A stretch of 64,000 nt of DNA from Humidesulfovibrio sp. (GTDB taxonomy: Bacteria; Desulfobacterota; Desulfovibrionia; Desulfovibrionales; Desulfovibrionaceae): positions 1 through 64,000 of the forward strand of contig NZ_JAVHLD010000010.1 of the NCBI RefSeq assembly GCF_031082295.1, written 5' to 3'. Below the pieces are notes generated by a model. That model worked only from the letters and a program-made list of their open reading frames with translations. It searched no databases and was not told where the DNA came from. This document shows positions 56,829 through 64,000 of this stretch, one piece after another. The position numbers were made by a program, and so were the translations under genes. Positions within the stretch are counted from its first letter, which is position 1; every line of letters starts with the position of its first letter.

Positions 56829-57362
56829 ATGACCGCCAAGGACACGCAATTTCTCGCCCCTGATGGGCTTGTCGACCGTGTGGCGCTCGCCATCGCCACC
56901 CTGGGGCCTGCAGGCCGGATGCCCGTCGCTCCTGGCACCTGGGGTTCGGCCCTGGCGCTGATCCTCGCGCCCTGGCTGTTCACCCCGCTGCCCCTGGCCT
57001 GGCGGCTGGGCGCGCTGGCGAGCATCCTCGTGGTGGGCGCGTGGGCGGCCTCCCGCGCGGAGGAAATCCTGGGCGAGACCGACCCCGGCTGCGTGGTGGT
57101 GGACGAACTCCTGGGCCAGTGGACGGCCTTCGCGCCGTTCCACCTGTTCGCGGGCTTCGGCTGGTCGTCCAGCTGGACGGCCCAGACGCCCTGGGAGCTT
57201 CTGATTCTCTTCGGGCTGTTCCGGCTCTTCGACATCCTCAAGCCCTGGCCCATCCGCGCCGTGGAACAGAGCGTGCCGGGCGGCCTGGGCATCATGCTCG
57301 ACGACCTGGTGGCCGGGCTTTTCGCCGCCGCCGCCTTCATTCCCATTCGCCTGTTTCTTTAG
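56829..57362 (+). CDS. pgpA: phosphatidylglycerophosphatase A
   Basis: 177 residues with about four membrane helices. APGTWGS, VVVDELLGQW, FRLFDILKPWPI and GLGIMLDDLVAG are the conserved PgpA segments, including catalytic Asp residues. It dephosphorylates phosphatidylglycerophosphate to phosphatidylglycerol. ATG 56829 follows AGGAGG. Last gene of the plus-strand unit. Confidence 0.94.
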   Translation: MTAKDTQFLAPDGLVDRVALAIATLGPAGRMPVAPGTWGSALALILAPWLFTPLPLAWRLGALASILVVGAWAASRAEEILGETDPGCVVVDELLGQWTAFAPFHLFAGFGWSSSWTAQTPWELLILFGLFRLFDILKPWPIRAVEQSVPGGLGIMLDDLVAGLFAAAAFIPIRLFL

Positions 57363-57381
57363 CCGCCAGACTAAAGGACGC

Positions 57382-57416
57382 AAAAAAACCGCCGCAGCCC
57401 AAAAGGCCACGGCGGT
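57382..57416 (-). terminator. intrinsic terminator of tol-pal
   Basis: On the minus strand ACCGCCG (57410-57416) pairs with CGGCGGT (57388-57394), with further GC pairs inside, followed by seven T residues. It lies 24 bases after the pal stop. Confidence 0.88.
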
Positions 57417-57439
57417 CGTCTTGCCGCGTCGGGTGCCGA

Positions 57440-57991
57440 CTAGTTCTGGATCTTGAACTCGTCGCGACGGTTCTTGGACCAGGCGGCTTCGCCCTTGCCC
57501 GGATCAAGCGGGCGCTCCTTGCCGTAGCTGACGATGGTCATGCGGCTGTCGGCGATGCCCAGCTGGTTCAGGAACTGCTGTGCGGCCTTGGCGCGGCGCT
57601 CGCCCAGGGCGAGGTTGTACTCGCTGGTGCCGCGCTCGTCGCAGTGACCTTCGATGACGATGTTGAACAGGGAATACTTCTTCAAGGTTTCGGCCTTGGA
57701 GGTGAGCACGTCGCGGCTCTCGGGGGTCAGCTCAAAGGAGTCGAAGGCGAAGAAGATCATGTTGCCGAGCTCGCGCTGGGCCTGCTCGCGCTGCTGGGCG
57801 CGGATCTCGTCCTCGGTCAGGCTGCGGGACTCAGGCGCGGCCGGCTTCTGCCAATCGGTGTCCTTGTCCGTGATTTCCACCTTGGTGGCCCCGGCGGGCA
57901 TGGAGTCGGCGGTTTTCTTGGCGCAACCGGCGCCGAAAGACACCAGCATGACGGTCAGCAGCATAAGGCCGAAAATACGTTTGGCGTTCAT
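57440..57991 (-). CDS. pal: peptidoglycan-associated lipoprotein Pal
   Basis: 183 residues. Lipobox FGAGC gives Cys23. The OmpA-like domain has FDSFELTPES, EGHCDERGTSEYNLALGERR (in parts) and NRRDEF. Outer-membrane component of the Tol-Pal system, binding TolB and peptidoglycan. AGGAGG precedes ATG 57991. The 135-base gap to tolB is AT-rich and may hold an extra promoter. Confidence 0.96.
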   Translation of the reverse strand: MNAKRIFGLMLLTVMLVSFGAGCAKKTADSMPAGATKVEITDKDTDWQKPAAPESRSLTEDEIRAQQREQAQRELGNMIFFAFDSFELTPESRDVLTSKAETLKKYSLFNIVIEGHCDERGTSEYNLALGERRAKAAQQFLNQLGIADSRMTIVSYGKERPLDPGKGEAAWSKNRRDEFKIQN

Positions 57992-58042
57992 CTGTTCCTC
58001 CTTTGTTTTCCTGCACTTGCGTGCTCGTCGTATTGTACGAAG

Positions 58043-58125
58043 TGTTGTTCCATTAACACAGTTTCCTGCTCAATTCTTATAGCTTCCCCCTATTTTTTGG
58101 GAAAATCAAGGGCAATGTTGTTCCA
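58043..58125 (-). repeat. two direct TGTTGTTCCA repeats between pal and tolB
   Basis: TGTTGTTCCA occurs at 58043-58052 and 58116-58125, 73 bases apart, flanking the AT-rich core of the pal-tolB gap. The first is part of a small dyad (GTGTT...AACAC). They may bound an internal regulatory region. Confidence 0.4.
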
Positions 58126-58126
58126 C

Positions 58127-59431
58127 CTAATTCAAGGCCGTGGCCACGCCCCAGGCCGGGGCCATGGCGTCGCCGGGTCCGGTGGGGATGAGCCTGGCCG
58201 GATCGCCGTAGCGCGTGGTGACGTAGATCTTGGTGCCGCCCCCGCGGGAGGAGGCGAAGGACACGAAGTAGCCGTCCGGATCAAAGCTGGGGTCCTCGTC
58301 GCTGCCGGGGCCGAAGCTGATCTGCCGCTCCTGGTTCGCCACAAGGTCGCGGATGAAGATGCGGTGGCCATCGCCGGTCATCCGCGCGAAGACCACAAAG
58401 CGCCCGTCAGGGCTGAGCGAAGGCCGGGTGTTGTAGGTGCCGTCGTAGGTCACGCGGTCCACCGCGCCGGTGTCGCGGTTGAGCAGGAAGATCTGCGGGC
58501 CGCCCAGTCGGCCGGAACAGAACACCATCTTGCGGCCCGAGAGGTCGAACGAGGGCGAAACGCCGATGGCCCAGCTGGGCGCCAGCGCCTTGCCGGGGCG
58601 GAAGTCGGCGTCCAGCAGGTAGATGTCCGGGTGGCCGTTGAGCGACAGCGAGATGGCGATCTGGCCGTCCGGGGTGAAGGTGGGGCTGATGGCGATGTTG
58701 CCGGGGAACCTGCGCAGCCGCGACACGCGCGAGCCTCGGTCCCAGATGCCCAGGCGGTGGCCCAGGTCGGAGATGTTGGTGTAGGCCAGCTTGCCGCCGT
58801 CCTTGGACCAGGAGGGGCTGACGTTGAAGCCGCCGTCATGGGTGACCTGCTGCAGGCCGCGCCCGAGGGCCGAGGCCGTGAACAGCTCCTTGCCGCCGCC
58901 CACCTTCTTGGAGAAGGCCAGGGTGGAGTCGAAGAAGCCGCTCTTGCCGGTGAGCACGCGCATGAGCTGGGCGCAGAAGCGGTCCGCCACGTGCGCCACG
59001 CCGCTCTGGTCCACCTGGCTGTAGGCCTTGCCCACCAGCAGCTTGCGCGTGAAGGTCTCGTAGACCCGCGCCTCGATGTCCTGGCCCGCGCCGCTGATGG
59101 TCATGACCAAGTCGATGCGCGAGAGCTGCAGCGGCTTGAAGTCGATGTCCTCGGCCTTGACGCCCTTGCTCGGGTCGCCGCCCAGCACTTCGCTCAGGTA
59201 GGCAACGCGCAGGAACGGCAGGAAGCCGAGGTCGCCGTTGACGTACTCGCCGAAGTTGCGCGCCAGGTTGGTGGCGGGCTGGCCGCCTGCCCCGCGCGCG
59301 GGCAGAACCAGAATGTTCACGCGGCTCTGACCGGGGCCGAAAATGTCCACGGAAAGGGTCTCCGCGGCGCGGACGCTCTCGCCGGTGGCCAGCACCAGAA
59401 GCAGGGTCAGTATCCAGATTTTTGTTTTCAT
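58127..59431 (-). CDS. tolB: Tol-Pal system beta-propeller protein TolB
   Basis: 434 residues. Signal peptide to about RAA (residue 23), an N-terminal mixed domain and a C-terminal six-bladed propeller of repeated WD40-like units (SPSWSKDGGKLAYTN, SPTFTPDGQIAISLS, RPSLSPDGRFVVFAR, DPSFDPDGYFVSFAS). Periplasmic partner of Pal. ATG 59431 lies 20 bases after tolA. Confidence 0.96.
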   Translation of the reverse strand: MKTKIWILTLLLVLATGESVRAAETLSVDIFGPGQSRVNILVLPARGAGGQPATNLARNFGEYVNGDLGFLPFLRVAYLSEVLGGDPSKGVKAEDIDFKPLQLSRIDLVMTISGAGQDIEARVYETFTRKLLVGKAYSQVDQSGVAHVADRFCAQLMRVLTGKSGFFDSTLAFSKKVGGGKELFTASALGRGLQQVTHDGGFNVSPSWSKDGGKLAYTNISDLGHRLGIWDRGSRVSRLRRFPGNIAISPTFTPDGQIAISLSLNGHPDIYLLDADFRPGKALAPSWAIGVSPSFDLSGRKMVFCSGRLGGPQIFLLNRDTGAVDRVTYDGTYNTRPSLSPDGRFVVFARMTGDGHRIFIRDLVANQERQISFGPGSDEDPSFDPDGYFVSFASSRGGGTKIYVTTRYGDPARLIPTGPGDAMAPAWGVATALN

Positions 59432-59451
59432 GGCTTTTTGCGGACCGGGAA

Positions 59452-60372
59452 TTACTTCCGCAGCTCCTGCAGGTTGAAGGTTATGCGCAAGGTGTCCAGG
59501 CTCTTGGTGCGCGGCGGCGGCAGCTTCTCGGTCTCATGCACGGCGCGCAAGGCCGAGTCGTCGAAATCCGGCTTGCCCGAGGGCGTGGCCACGCGAGAGC
59601 CGGTGATCTTCCCCTGCTGGTCGATGTTGATCTCCACCACCACGGCCACGTTGGTCTCGGTGCCGAAGGCCGGGTAGCGCCAGTTCTTCTTGATGATCTG
59701 CTTCACTATGTCGCCGTAGACGCTCATGAGGCCGGAGCCGGTGCCCCCGGCGCCAGTGCCCTTGCCGCCGCCGGCGCCGCCGGGGCCGGTGCCGCCAGCG
59801 GTGAAGATGTTGCCGCCCTCCGACTTGCGCAGGGCCTCCAGCGCGCCGGAAACCTGACTCTTCTTGGCCTCCTTGGCCTTCTCCGCAGCGTTCTTGGCCG
59901 CGTCCTTGGACTTCTCCGCCACGTCCTGCTTCACGTCCTTGAGGGCCTCTTTCAGCAGCTCCTCGCGGGAAAGCTTCTTCTCCGCAGGCTGGGGCGGGGT
60001 CTCGACCTTCTTCTCTTCCTTCTTCTCCGGCTTCTTCTTTTCCTCAACCTTCTTCTCGCTGATGGCCTTGGAATCGTCGCGCACCAGCGGCTCGGGCTTC
60101 AGCTTCTCGGCCTGGGGCGGCGGTGGGATGGCCGCGGCGGAGGCGTCCTGCTGCTCGGTCGCGGCATCGGTGGGGGGCGCGCCTGCGGCCTCGCCCTTTT
60201 CCCCGGCGGCAGGGTCCTCGGAAGGATTGAGCGACACCAGATCAACGGTGTACATGGGCTTGTCCATGTCCACCTTCAGGCTGTTGCCCACGCCGAACAC
60301 CGCGGCTGCGACAAGCAGCGCGTGCAGTGCCAGCGAAAGCAAGAATCCTGTGGTCTGCCGGGTGTCGTGCAC
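59452..60372 (-). CDS. tolA: TolA-type energy transducer with TonB-like C terminus
   Basis: 306 residues. One N-terminal helix (FLLSLALHALLVAAAVFG), a Lys/Glu/Pro-rich rod (about 90-170), a Gly-rich hinge (about 195-215) and a C-terminal TonB/TolA domain (NWRYPAFG, DDSALRAVHETEKLP). It spans the periplasm and links TolQR to TolB-Pal. The start is GTG 60372, nine bases after GGAG. Confidence 0.92.
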   Translation of the reverse strand: MHDTRQTTGFLLSLALHALLVAAAVFGVGNSLKVDMDKPMYTVDLVSLNPSEDPAAGEKGEAAGAPPTDAATEQQDASAAAIPPPPQAEKLKPEPLVRDDSKAISEKKVEEKKKPEKKEEKKVETPPQPAEKKLSREELLKEALKDVKQDVAEKSKDAAKNAAEKAKEAKKSQVSGALEALRKSEGGNIFTAGGTGPGGAGGGKGTGAGGTGSGLMSVYGDIVKQIIKKNWRYPAFGTETNVAVVVEINIDQQGKITGSRVATPSGKPDFDDSALRAVHETEKLPPPRTKSLDTLRITFNLQELRK

Positions 60373-60393
60373 CAGATATCTCCGCGCTCGGGC

Positions 60394-60855
60394 CTAGCTG
60401 GCCGGGGCTTTTGGACTGGCCTTGGCCGTGTCGCCAGGCTTCTGCTCATCCGCAGACTCGGCCACGATGCCCAGCTTCTCGATGCCCACGCTCTTGATCT
60501 CGCCCATGACCTTGACCACCACGCCGTAGGCCACGTCCTTGTCGGCGCGCAGGTACAACTGCTTGTTCTGCGACACCACCAGGTTCTGCAAATGGTTGCG
60601 CAGGTCCTCAAAGGGCACGTTGTACTCGTCGAGGTAGATCGCGCCGTCCTTCTTGATCGAGAGCACCAGGTGGTCGCTGCCCGCGGGCAGGGTGCGCACG
60701 CTTCTGGTCTTGGGCAGGTCCACGTCCACGCCCTGGGTCAGCATGGGCGCGGTGACCATGAAGATGATGAGGAGCACCAGCATCACGTCCACGAAGGGCG
60801 TGACGTTGATCTCGGCCATGTAGCCGCGCGGGCCTTTGCCCACAGCAGCGCCCAT
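60394..60855 (-). CDS. tolR: TolR-type proton channel protein (ExbD family)
   Basis: 153 residues. One N-terminal helix with the conserved Asp in INVTPFVDVMLVLLIIFMV (in parts), then a small periplasmic domain. Works with TolQ. AGGAGG precedes ATG 60855, and the tolQ stop is nine bases upstream. Confidence 0.95.
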   Translation of the reverse strand: MGAAVGKGPRGYMAEINVTPFVDVMLVLLIIFMVTAPMLTQGVDVDLPKTRSVRTLPAGSDHLVLSIKKDGAIYLDEYNVPFEDLRNHLQNLVVSQNKQLYLRADKDVAYGVVVKVMGEIKSVGIEKLGIVAESADEQKPGDTAKASPKAPAS

Positions 60856-60864
60856 GCGTTCCTC

Positions 60865-61560
60865 CTAGCCCTTGGAGCTCGAGGCCCAGGAGACCTCGCG
60901 CTCAACGCGGTTCAGGAAGGCTCCGGCGTAGTTCACCAACTCCGTCTCCACCTCGCCGAGCAGGGCCAGCAGGTAGTTGTAGGCGATGGTGGCCGGGATG
61001 GCGACCACAAGGCCGATGGCCGTGGTGACCAGTGCCTCGGAGATGCCGGGGGCGACCGTGGCCAGCGCGGCGCTCTGCGACAGGCCGATGGAGTGGAACG
61101 CGTGCATGATGCCCCAGACCGTGCCGAACAGCCCGATGAAGGGCGCGGCGTTGGCGCAGGTGGCCAGGAACGAGAGCGAGCTCGACAGGCGCTTCATCTC
61201 CTCGTTGACGCCCTGGCGCAGCACGCGGCGCAGGGTGTCCTTCACCAGCATGCGCTTGCGCTCGCGCTCAATGTCCGCCTTCTCCAGCTTGCGGAACTCG
61301 CCCACGGCGAGCAGCCCCACCCGCGACAGGGCGGTGTCGCCGTCGCGGCTCACGGCCTGCAGCCCGCCGGAGAGATCCTCGGCGTCGTTGAACAGGGTGT
61401 AGCCCTTGGTCACCTGCCGCCGGGTGCGCTTGTACAGGATGATCTTGGTGAAGATGATGGACCAGCTCCCCACGGACATGAGCACCAGCAGCGCCAGCAC
61501 CGCCTGCACTCCAAGGGTGGCCCCGAGCATCATGCCCAGTATGCCGGTTTCAGGAATCAT
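60865..61560 (-). CDS. tolQ: TolQ-type proton channel protein (ExbB family)
   Basis: 231 residues with three membrane helices: VLALLVLMSVGSWSIIF, the AAPFIGLFGTVWGIMHAF signature (in parts) and the TTAIGLVVAIPATIAYN segment. It powers TolA with TolR. AGGAGG (61570-61575) abuts an ATG at 61569 with no spacing but lies nine bases before ATG 61560, which is preferred. Confidence 0.95.
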   Translation of the reverse strand: MIPETGILGMMLGATLGVQAVLALLVLMSVGSWSIIFTKIILYKRTRRQVTKGYTLFNDAEDLSGGLQAVSRDGDTALSRVGLLAVGEFRKLEKADIERERKRMLVKDTLRRVLRQGVNEEMKRLSSSLSFLATCANAAPFIGLFGTVWGIMHAFHSIGLSQSAALATVAPGISEALVTTAIGLVVAIPATIAYNYLLALLGEVETELVNYAGAFLNRVEREVSWASSSKG

Positions 61561-61656
61561 GCGCGTCATCCTCCTCGTGCGGCGGCAACTGCCGTGCCTG
61601 CCCGCGTGTGCGCCTGTCGGCCTTCGGGCCGGGGCGCGGTCTGCAGCAAAAGTTCC

Positions 61657-62313
61657 TCAGCGCTTGCCGCGGCAGCGCTGCACGATTTCCCAGGCGTTGG
61701 CCTCGGTCTGTCGATATTCCTCAAGGGTCAGCCCAGCGCCGAAGGCCACCTTCTGGCGCATCTCCGCGCTGGCAAGATCGCCGGGGGCGTGGGCGTCGTT
61801 GTCGATGACGAGCTTTGCCCCGAAGCGCCTCGCCATGGCCGCCACGTGGCCGTTGGCGTAGCTGTGGCCGCGCCGGGTGGTGATCTCGAGCGCCACGCCG
61901 AACTCCGCCGCGAGCTTGACCTCCACCTCGGTGATGAGCCCCGGGTGGGCCAGCACGTCGACCCGCGCCTCGATGGCCGCGAGGTTGGTCCCCTGGATCA
62001 CCGGCTCCACCACGGTCTCGCCGTGGCAGACCACGATCTGCGCCCCGGCGTCGCGCGCCATCTGCGCGAAGTCGGCCATGAGGGCAGGCGGCACGTGGGT
62101 CAGCTCCACCCCGGCCAGCACGTCCATGTCGAAGAAATGGGAGTACGGATCGGTGAGCTTGCGCACGCTCTCGATGATGAACTGGATGTTGCTCGCGTCG
62201 GCATGGTCGGTGATGGCCATGGCCTTGTAGCCCGCGACCTTGGCCCGACGGATGAGCTCGGCGGGGATGAGCTCGCCGTCGCTGTAGGTGGTGTGCATGT
62301 GCAGGTCGATCAT
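61657..62313 (-). CDS. PHP-domain metal-dependent phosphoesterase
   Basis: 218 residues. HMHTTYSDGE, ITDHADASN, the metal-site GVELTHV and VCHGE, LAHPG and DNDAHAPGD give the complete PHP metal-binding set. Histidinol-phosphatase-like, but the substrate is not evident. It starts 8 bases after the bfn stop. Confidence 0.88.
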   Translation of the reverse strand: MIDLHMHTTYSDGELIPAELIRRAKVAGYKAMAITDHADASNIQFIIESVRKLTDPYSHFFDMDVLAGVELTHVPPALMADFAQMARDAGAQIVVCHGETVVEPVIQGTNLAAIEARVDVLAHPGLITEVEVKLAAEFGVALEITTRRGHSYANGHVAAMARRFGAKLVIDNDAHAPGDLASAEMRQKVAFGAGLTLEEYRQTEANAWEIVQRCRGKR

Positions 62314-62320
62314 TGCCGCC

Positions 62321-62827
62321 TCACATTTTGTACTTTGTCTCGTCGGTGGAGAGCTTTTCCAGCTCCTCGGTCCACTTCTCACGCTCCGGCCCGCCAAACT
62401 CGGCCTTGGCCCCGTCCAGCGTACGCGTTCCCGCCTCGGCCAGCACGCTCTCGGCCACGCGGATGGGCACTCCCGTGCGCACCGCCAGGGCGATGGCATC
62501 GGACGGGCGGCAGTCGATGCGCTTGAGCTCCATGGCCCCGGCAGGCCCGTGGGCCACCAGGATCTCGGCGTAGAAGGTGCCCTCGCGCAGGGCGACCACC
62601 TCCACGGCGGTAATCACGCCGCCCAGACCGCCCACCACGCGCACGAGCAGGTCGTGGGTCATGGGCCGGGGCGTCTCCACGGCGTTCAACACAAGCGAAA
62701 TGGCCATGGCCTCCACCGGGCCGATCCAGATGGGCAGGGCCAGATCCCTGGCCTCGTCCTTCAGGATGAGCACCGGGGACTGGGCCTTCTCGTCCAGGGC
62801 CAGGCCGAAAATCTTCATCTCTACCAT
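62321..62827 (-). CDS. bifunctional nuclease (BFN/DUF151) family protein
   Basis: 168 residues. The BFN core is visible: LPIWIGPVEAMAISL, a central RPMTHDLL and the acidic C-terminal PSDAIALAVRTGVPI segment. In plants and some bacteria this family has DNase/RNase activity; bacterial function is poorly known. ATG 62827 follows GGAGGTGG and overlaps the miaB stop by seven bases, so the two are translationally coupled. Confidence 0.88.
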   Translation of the reverse strand: MVEMKIFGLALDEKAQSPVLILKDEARDLALPIWIGPVEAMAISLVLNAVETPRPMTHDLLVRVVGGLGGVITAVEVVALREGTFYAEILVAHGPAGAMELKRIDCRPSDAIALAVRTGVPIRVAESVLAEAGTRTLDGAKAEFGGPEREKWTEELEKLSTDETKYKM

Positions 62828-64000
62828 GGCGGGGCCACCTCCTCCCCCAGCAGGGAATGGTTCTTGGCCTCGACGATGCGCGCGCGCACCATGCGTCCGC
62901 AAAGAGCCAGGCCGGACGCCTCCGCGTCTCCCCCGGCCCCTGGCAGGCGCGGCCCGCTCATGCGAACGTTGACCACGCGCCCACCCGGATCGCGCCCGCG
63001 CCAGAATTGCGCGCCTTCGTCCTGGCGGCGGCTCGGAGCCTCCAGCAGAACGTCGGCCTCGCAGCCTTCCAACGCTTTTAGACTTTCTTTAGTAATGACA
63101 TTTTGCAAAGACTGCAAGCGCAACAACCGCTCCTGGCCTATCTCGTCCGGCACCTTCGGGCTCATGCGCAGGCTGGCCACGCCGGGGCGATCGGAATAGC
63201 GGAAGGAGAAGCTCGACTCGAAGCGCACGCGCTCCATCATCTCAAGGGTTTGCGCAAAATCGTCCTCGGTTTCGCCGGGGAAGCCCACGATCAAGTCCGT
63301 GGTCAGGGCGATGTCAGGCCGGGCCTGGCGCAGGGCCTCGACGATGCCCAGATAGCGCGCGCGGTCGTACTTGCGGCCCATGCGCCTGAGCACCTCATCG
63401 CTACCCGCCTGGAGCGGCAGGTGCAGGGCCGGGCAGAGGTTCTCAAGCTCGCCGAAGGCGCGGATCACGGCGGGATCGATGTCCTTGGGGTGCGACGTGG
63501 TGAAGCGCAGCCGCAGGAGGCCGGGAAGGGCCGCCACCCGGCGCAGCAGCTCGGCAAAGCCCACGCCCGTACCGCCCGCGTCGAGGCCGTAGCTGTTGAC
63601 GTTCTGGCCGAGCAGCGTGATCTCCCGCGCGCCTTGTTCCACCCTGATGCGGCATTCGGCCAGAACGGCCTCGGCGGAGCGCGATTTCTGGCGGCCGCGC
63701 GTGTAGGGCACGATGCAGTAGGCGCAAAAGTTGTCGCAGCCCTGCATGATGTTCACGAAAGCCTGGGCCGAATGGCCGTCAGGCACGGCCTCAGGCTCGC
63801 CCGCGTCGACGTCGAAGGCGGGCTCGGGGGTCTTGGTGGACAGGGTCAGCACGTCTTCGCGCTCGGGATAAGTCCCGAGGAAATCCAGCAGGGCGATGCG
63901 CGCTCTGGCGTCCTCGGCCAGCTGGTCCAGGGCGTCCGGCGCGCCGGCGATGCCATCGGACCCGAAGACCAGGCGCACGAAGGGAAAGCGCTCGAAGAAC
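62821..64000 (-). CDS. miaB: tRNA-2-methylthio-N6-dimethylallyladenosine synthase (partial, N terminus outside window)
   Basis: About 390 residues of the C-terminal part are in the window; the frame is open to the edge. The radical SAM cluster motif GCDNFCAYCIVPYTRG (three Cys) is present, followed by LGQNVNSYG, SHPKDI and LPLQAGSD, all typical of MiaB, and a C-terminal TRAM domain region. It adds the methylthio group to i6A37 in tRNA. It heads the minus-strand unit with bfn and the PHP gene. Confidence 0.95.
   Translation of the reverse strand, partial: FFERFPFVRLVFGSDGIAGAPDALDQLAEDARARIALLDFLGTYPEREDVLTLSTKTPEPAFDVDAGEPEAVPDGHSAQAFVNIMQGCDNFCAYCIVPYTRGRQKSRSAEAVLAECRIRVEQGAREITLLGQNVNSYGLDAGGTGVGFAELLRRVAALPGLLRLRFTTSHPKDIDPAVIRAFGELENLCPALHLPLQAGSDEVLRRMGRKYDRARYLGIVEALRQARPDIALTTDLIVGFPGETEDDFAQTLEMMERVRFESSFSFRYSDRPGVASLRMSPKVPDEIGQERLLRLQSLQNVITKESLKALEGCEADVLLEAPSRRQDEGAQFWRGRDPGGRVVNVRMSGPRLPGAGGDAEASGLALCGRMVRARIVEAKNHSLLGEEVAPPW

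Noticed and set aside
59422-62526. 1034-residue plus-strand open frame opposite tolQRA, PHP and bfn
   Set aside because: It is antisense to the Tol genes, low complexity, and explained by third-position GC bias.

Overview
The window is about 64 kb of high-GC chromosome from a Gram-negative bacterium. The outer-membrane and envelope genes (lptD, hldD, lgt, tolQRAB-pal), a tungsten/molybdenum aldehyde:ferredoxin oxidoreductase, a histidine kinase whose sensor region carries a CxxCH haem motif, a split purH and -24/-12 (sigma-54) promoters together suggest a Desulfovibrionaceae-type sulfate reducer. That assignment is an inference from gene content and style. I see no tRNA, rRNA, CRISPR array, transposase or integrase; the window reads as core chromosome with many short, locally sensible operons.

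Layout. 1-8.6 kb: end of an unknown gene, a sigma-54-type promoter with a long leader, a Nudix hydrolase, glycogen synthase with a stand-alone starch-binding (CBM48) protein, holB, and on the minus strand a very large class I adenylate cyclase fused to pentapeptide repeats, divergent from an outer-membrane beta-barrel gene. 8.7-14 kb: phosphoglucomutase, a cyclic-nucleotide-binding protein without a DNA-binding domain, a TPR protein and a haem-motif hybrid histidine kinase. 14-19.8 kb: groESL, malQ, a small unknown gene and purA. 19.9-26.5 kb (plus): mltF, the AICAR-transformylase half of PurH, an RNase II/R-type exonuclease and a GT92-type glycosyltransferase. 26.5-33.2 kb: aldehyde oxidoreductase divergent from a CysQ-type phosphatase with an extra N-terminal domain, then PilZ protein / iron-sulfur flavoprotein / rmuC. 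33.2-40 kb (minus): alr, mutL, lptD, hldD. 40.2-45.5 kb: a secreted vWA-OmpA fusion and a secreted partner, an AraC regulator, lgt, an unknown protein and a lipoprotein. 45.5-52.5 kb (minus): GNAT, a BMP-type nucleoside ABC importer with gpt, and glucokinase. 52.6-54.4 kb: motB-motA behind a sigma-54 promoter. 54.5-57.4 kb (plus): an RmlD-like reductase, maf, a methyltransferase and pgpA. 57.4-64 kb (minus): miaB-bfn-php-tolQRAB-pal.

Functional themes. Polyglucose turnover is spread over three places (glgA plus CBM48, pgm, malQ, glk), consistent with a cell that stores glycogen-like polymer. Purine supply is covered by purA, the purH fragment, gpt and the nucleoside importer. Envelope biogenesis and integrity are covered by lptD/hldD, lgt, mltF, Tol-Pal, pgpA and the vWA-OmpA protein. 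A cAMP circuit is suggested by the class I cyclase and a nearby cyclic-nucleotide-binding protein with intact phosphate-binding residues. The least explained parts are the domain in front of CysQ, the cyclase fusion, the sigma-54 promoter in front of a geneless leader, and the vWA-OmpA pair.
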